A stretch of 25,528 nucleotides of DNA from Candidatus Parepulonipiscium sp. PG-Nun2H_MBin03. GTDB taxonomy: Bacteria; Bacillota; Clostridia; Lachnospirales; Cellulosilyticaceae. Position 1 is the first letter of the stretch. The number at the start of each line of letters is the position of its first letter. The stretch is taken from assembly GCA_001995005.1 (NCBI GenBank), contig MDJN01000020.1, positions 1-25,528 of the forward strand. Reading direction: 5' to 3'. The translations under genes and the position numbers were made by a program. Below the pieces are notes generated by a model that saw nothing but the letters and a program-made list of their open reading frames with translations, ran no database searches and was not told the DNA's origin. Below are positions 22,777 through 25,528 of this stretch, piece by piece.

Positions 22777-22989
22777 TCATTGTACAATTCTGTTGATAAG
22801 CCCATTTTCCAAAACTGTCCCTGGGTATAATTTGTCGTCTAAATAATTTTCAACATTTGTGCTATATAATCGTTCTATTTTATACCCATGTTCAGTCATT
22901 ACTGCCAATATATCACAACCATTATAGTTCATTTCTACATAATCCACAGGTTCTTGAGGTTCAAATATTGGTAAAATACTATATATCAT
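22777..22989 (-). CDS. ylzJ: YlzJ-like small protein
   Basis: The 70-residue protein starts MIYSILPIFEP and has the motif MNYNGCDILAVMTEHGYKIE, then LYSTNVENYLDDKLYPG. It matches the YlzJ-like family in pattern and in position, between tepA and spoIIIE. Its function is unknown. Two adjacent ATGs are possible; the one at 22989 is chosen because the GGAGG site lies 6 nt upstream, against 3 nt for the other. It overlaps tepA by 11 bp. The strict synteny suggests a role tied to sporulation or envelope quality control, but this is inference. Confidence 0.82.
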   Translation of the reverse strand: MIYSILPIFEPQEPVDYVEMNYNGCDILAVMTEHGYKIERLYSTNVENYLDDKLYPGTVLENGLINRIVQ

Positions 22990-23671
22990 CATTTTCCTCC
23001 GCATCTTTGATAAGCTCTTTTAACTTTAGTATAGCCTCATTTAATCCGCCTAGTTGATTAATAATTTTTTCGTTTACTGCTTGCGGTCCAACTAATATTG
23101 TCCCCATATCTTTTGCAATCTTACCTGTGTCTAGCATCAGTTCTCTAAATCTATCAGATGTTATACCAGAATGTCTTGAAACAAATTCTACAATCCTCTC
23201 TTGCATCTGATCAAAATAATCATACGTTTGCACTACCCCCAGTACTGTACCGCTCATTCTCACCGGATGCAAAGTCATAGTTGCACTAGGTGTTATAAAT
23301 GAATAGTCGCTTGAAACGGCAATAGGTACGCTTATTGAATGTGCCCCGCCTAATACCAGTGATACGACAGGCTTGCCAAAGCTTGCAATAAGCTCTGCTA
23401 ATGCAAGACCAGCCTCAACGTCTCCTCCAACTGTATTTAATATTATAAGCAAACCTTTAACTTCTGGATTTTCTCTAAATCCTACAAATTGTGGAATTAG
23501 ATGTTCATATTTTGTAGTCTTATTTTGTGGTGGCATCGCTTGGTGCCCCTCCACCTGCCCAATAATTGTTATGCACTGTATATTGCTCTTTTCTGGATTA
23601 GCAGGAGGAGGTGTTTGCCCCATTTCTTTAATATCTTCATTTACCTGTTGTGTTGTATCTTGTTGACCCAT
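22979..23671 (-). CDS. tepA: ClpP-fold protease TepA (translocation-enhancing protein)
   Basis: The 230-residue ClpP/crotonase-fold protease is of the TepA type. A Gln/Pro-rich N-terminal 30 residues precede the fold. Core features are LLIILNTVGGDVEAGLALAE, the nucleophile Ser112 in LGGAHSISVPIA, and His135 in MTLHPVRM. In Bacillus TepA is linked to protein export and to removal of spore proteins during germination. The ATG at 23671 has AAAGGAGAG 5-8 nt upstream; the longer frame to 23719 has no ribosome binding site. It lies between aspartokinase and ylzJ, as in Bacillus. Confidence 0.93.
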   Translation of the reverse strand: MGQQDTTQQVNEDIKEMGQTPPPANPEKSNIQCITIIGQVEGHQAMPPQNKTTKYEHLIPQFVGFRENPEVKGLLIILNTVGGDVEAGLALAELIASFGKPVVSLVLGGAHSISVPIAVSSDYSFITPSATMTLHPVRMSGTVLGVVQTYDYFDQMQERIVEFVSRHSGITSDRFRELMLDTGKIAKDMGTILVGPQAVNEKIINQLGGLNEAILKLKELIKDAEENDDI

Positions 23672-23759
23672 CTTTACTCTCCTTTGCACATGTCTTTGGG
23701 CGTTTACATTAACGACCATCTTTTTTATTAGTATGCAAAAAAGGCAAGCAAATCATACA

Positions 23760-24935
23760 TTAAATTTTAAACTCTTCATGCAATGCACATATTGCCTTTG
23801 ACACTTCTTCTTCAGATATTAAACAAGTGATTGTAGTTAATGAATCTGCTGTTTGTAGTATATTAATATCGTGACTGGTTAAAGCTCTTACAATTCGTGC
23901 CATAATCCCAGGGATACCCGTCATCTTTTCTCCGATAGCTGTTATCTTAGCGCAATGCGTAATCTTTGAGTATTCGCATCCTTCTTTGTCTAATAGTGCT
24001 TCTAATTTTTCCTGATTTACTTCATTTATAGTAAATACTTTTATTGTAGGAAAAATATTTATTAAGTCTATGCTAATGTGTTCTTGTGCCACTTTATCTA
24101 ATAAATCTATATTAGAATTTAATATTGTATATTGTACTCTGCCTGTTCTGTGGGCAACTCCTCTTATTATCTCTCCCTTAATCTCTTCTGTAGTTTGTAA
24201 GATATGAGTTCCTTCCTCTTCTGAGAATGTATTTTTTATTATTAGCGGAATATTAGCTTTCATAGCATATTCAACAGCTCTTGGATGGATAACCTTTGCC
24301 CCGCTGTCTGCCATTTGGAATATCTCGCTGTAACTAATTTCTCTTATAATATGCACCTTATCACAGACTCTAGGGTCTGCTGTCATAATTCCATCTACAT
24401 CTGTATATATTTCAATTTGAGCCGCTTTTACACCTGCACCTAAAATAGATGCAGAAGTGTCACTTCCTCCACGTCCTAATGTAGTTATTTGGTAGTCAAG
24501 GCTTACACCTTGAAATCCTGCTACAACAGGAACATATCCTTCTTCTACCGCTTTTAATAGTCTCTTTGGTTCCATATATAAAAGTTCTGCTTCTGTATGA
24601 TTTTCATCTGTAACTACTCCTGCTTGCCCTCCTGTAAATGCTTTAGCTTTGATTCCTCTTTCGTTTAACATTGTAGCTATTGTAACCGCAGAGATAATCT
24701 CTCCACAAGAAAGTAATAAATCATATTCATGACTTTCCATAGTTCCTGCATTTTCTTTTACAAAGTTTAATAAAGTATCTGTAGCATACGGTGCACCTAG
24801 TCTACCCATTGCAGATACAACAACTATTGGCATAAAGCCATCTTCTATAGCTTTTGTAATTTTTGATATTACGCATAAACGTGCTGGATGGGTAGCAACA
24901 GATGTCCCACCAAATTTTTGTACTATTAAGTCCAT
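23760..24935 (-). CDS. dapG: Aspartate kinase
   Basis: The 391-residue enzyme phosphorylates aspartate in the first step to diaminopimelate, lysine, threonine and methionine. The kinase start is IVQKFGGTSVA (4-14). Substrate-site segments are LLSCGEIISAV, TLGRGGSDTSASILGA and IYTDVDGIMTADPRV. SGAKVIHPRAVEYA follows, and two ACT domains lie at the C-terminus (about 265-391). The placement before tepA-ylzJ-ftsK matches dapG, the diaminopimelate-sensitive isozyme in Bacillus, so that symbol is used; feedback specificity cannot be read directly. AGAGGGA lies ahead of the ATG. A TATAAT at 24983-24978 may be part of its promoter, without a clear -35. Confidence 0.95.
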   Translation of the reverse strand: MDLIVQKFGGTSVATHPARLCVISKITKAIEDGFMPIVVVSAMGRLGAPYATDTLLNFVKENAGTMESHEYDLLLSCGEIISAVTIATMLNERGIKAKAFTGGQAGVVTDENHTEAELLYMEPKRLLKAVEEGYVPVVAGFQGVSLDYQITTLGRGGSDTSASILGAGVKAAQIEIYTDVDGIMTADPRVCDKVHIIREISYSEIFQMADSGAKVIHPRAVEYAMKANIPLIIKNTFSEEEGTHILQTTEEIKGEIIRGVAHRTGRVQYTILNSNIDLLDKVAQEHISIDLINIFPTIKVFTINEVNQEKLEALLDKEGCEYSKITHCAKITAIGEKMTGIPGIMARIVRALTSHDINILQTADSLTTITCLISEEEVSKAICALHEEFKI

Positions 24936-24993
24936 TTTAAATCCCTCTTAAAAATTAAATAATGTGTAGTTACTTTCATTATATTACTAAAAC

Positions 24994-25024
24994 AAAAAAA
25001 AGTAGACTAAATCTACTTTTTTTT
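24994..25024 (-). terminator. Rho-independent terminator of the TSCPD gene
   Basis: The 13-bp arms 24994-25006 and 25012-25024 (AAAAAAAAGTAGA and its complement) enclose a 5-nt loop. On the minus strand the second arm ends in eight T residues. It ends the four-cysteine protein transcript before aspartokinase. Confidence 0.82.
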
Positions 25025-25042
25025 GTTTTTTTTTGCTTTTTT

Positions 25043-25297
25043 TTACTTTTTTGCCACATTTTGATGATTTTTTAATGCCTGTGCCAGCTGGTCTGGACAT
25101 GACGTGCCTCGTCCTTTGCAATCAATCCCAGCTAACCTATTTATAGCCTCATCAACTGGCATACCAATTAATACTTGAGCTAATCCTAACGTATTACCTG
25201 GACATCCATTTACAAATTGAACATTTTCTATCTTGTCATCTTTTATATCAAATAAAATTTCTTTTGCACACACTCCTTGTGTTTTAAAACTATTCAT
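25043..25297 (-). CDS. Small TSCPD-domain, four-cysteine protein
   Basis: The 84-residue protein has four cysteines, at 10, 32, 60 and 67. They lie in GVCAKEI, NGCPGNTLGL, DCKGRG and TSCPDQLAQAL. This is the pattern of the TSCPD family of short clostridial proteins (4-Cys, SCPxxQ type). The same domain occurs at the C-terminus of some vitamin B12-dependent ribonucleotide reductases. The spacing suggests metal binding, but the role is unknown. The start has AAGGAGTG 4-6 nt upstream. It seems to be a single-gene unit: a -10-like TATAAT lies at 25384-25379 and the terminator above follows. Confidence 0.88.
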   Translation of the reverse strand: MNSFKTQGVCAKEILFDIKDDKIENVQFVNGCPGNTLGLAQVLIGMPVDEAINRLAGIDCKGRGTSCPDQLAQALKNHQNVAKK

Positions 25298-25344
25298 TTT
25301 ACACTCCTTGATTTTATATTTTTTAATTTAAGTCCCTTTTTATG

Positions 25345-25384
25345 GCCTGAATACCTTTTAATAAAAAATGGTATTTTTATTATA
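25345..25384 (-). promoter_or_regulatory. Candidate promoter/operator region of the TSCPD gene
   Basis: On the minus strand TATAAT (25384-25379) is followed by an inverted repeat, AATACC...GGTATT, over about 25350-25376. The repeat would overlap the transcription start or form a leader hairpin. No good -35 hexamer is seen at the usual distance. Confidence 0.4.
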
Positions 25385-25461
25385 TCATAACGTTTTGCAA
25401 AAATATACCTGTTTTTGTATGAACTATAATTATTAAAATTTACTTTTATATAAGAAAACTT

Positions 25462-25495
25462 CATTCAGTGGGGGTTCTAACCCCACCACTGAATG
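25462..25495. repeat. Strong hairpin at the right edge (possible end of an element)
   Basis: CATTCAGTGGGGG and CCCCACCACTGAATG pair as a 9-bp stem plus a 4-bp G/C stem with a 2-nt bulge and a 6-nt loop. A second small hairpin follows (TAATC-tgaaaa-GATTA, 25506-25521). No coding sequence is seen from 25298 to the edge. Subterminal hairpins of IS200/IS605-type elements look like this, as do structured RNAs; the window stops too early to decide. Confidence 0.5.
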
Positions 25496-25528
25496 TTAGT
25501 TGCCTTAATCTGAAAAGATTACTTGCTC

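Noticed and set aside
22695..22805. Longer N-terminus of FtsK
   Set aside because: The extension overlaps ylzJ, lacks conservation and a ribosome binding site, while the ATG at 22694 follows a GGGGGGAG site.
24936..25042. Lysine riboswitch ahead of aspartokinase
   Set aside because: The gap is only about 107 nt and is largely taken by the terminator of the preceding gene, too short for the lysine aptamer.

Overview
This is a strongly A+T-rich chromosomal segment from a low-GC, Gram-positive anaerobe of the Clostridia type, probably a spore-former. The evidence is the conserved order aspartokinase-tepA-ylzJ-ftsK/spoIIIE followed by rimO-pgsA, strong AGGAGG-type ribosome binding sites, occasional TTG starts, and a thiolase/CoA-transferase/short-chain fatty acid transporter cluster. 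The order is Lachnospirales-like, but that is inference. Nothing here fixes a genus.

Left part (1-4.7 kb). A minus-strand group of SGNH/GDSL hydrolase, acyltransferase-3 membrane protein and the N-terminus of an OsmC-like protein runs off the left edge. The acyltransferase has an apparent 1-nt frame disruption just after its start codon. A plus-strand type I signal peptidase converges on uvrB.

C4/fatty acid module (4.7-8.9 kb, minus strand). Thiolase, CoA-transferase subunit A and subunit B form one unit behind a consensus sigma-A promoter and end at a strong terminator. A second perfect-consensus promoter then drives the AtoE-type transporter and uvrB. Together these genes interconvert acetyl-CoA, acetoacetyl-CoA and acetoacetate or other short acids and move the acids across the membrane.

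Middle part (8.9-14.2 kb). A gap of about 540 bp holds two 119-bp copies of a GC-rich structured repeat, followed by the promoter of the GTPase gene ychF. Next come an OmpR-type regulator and histidine kinase. Downstream of them is a small proline-rich protein gene whose promoter carries an 11-bp-phased direct repeat, as expected of an OmpR-family target. A small monooxygenase-fold protein and a YycJ-type metallo-hydrolase follow on the plus strand.

Right part (14.2-25.3 kb, minus strand). A long, tightly packed array reads aspartokinase, tepA, ylzJ, ftsK/spoIIIE, fhs, folD, rimO, pgsA, yhaM, and then two overlapping small genes. Those two together carry the parts of one Cas4/RecB-like iron-sulfur nuclease domain, divided at a transmembrane hairpin. 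A small four-cysteine TSCPD protein lies upstream of aspartokinase. The right edge holds a strong hairpin that may belong to an element beyond the window.

The best candidates for something undescribed are the split, membrane-anchored Cas4-like nuclease, the paired structured repeats upstream of ychF, and the two-component system with its proline-rich target.
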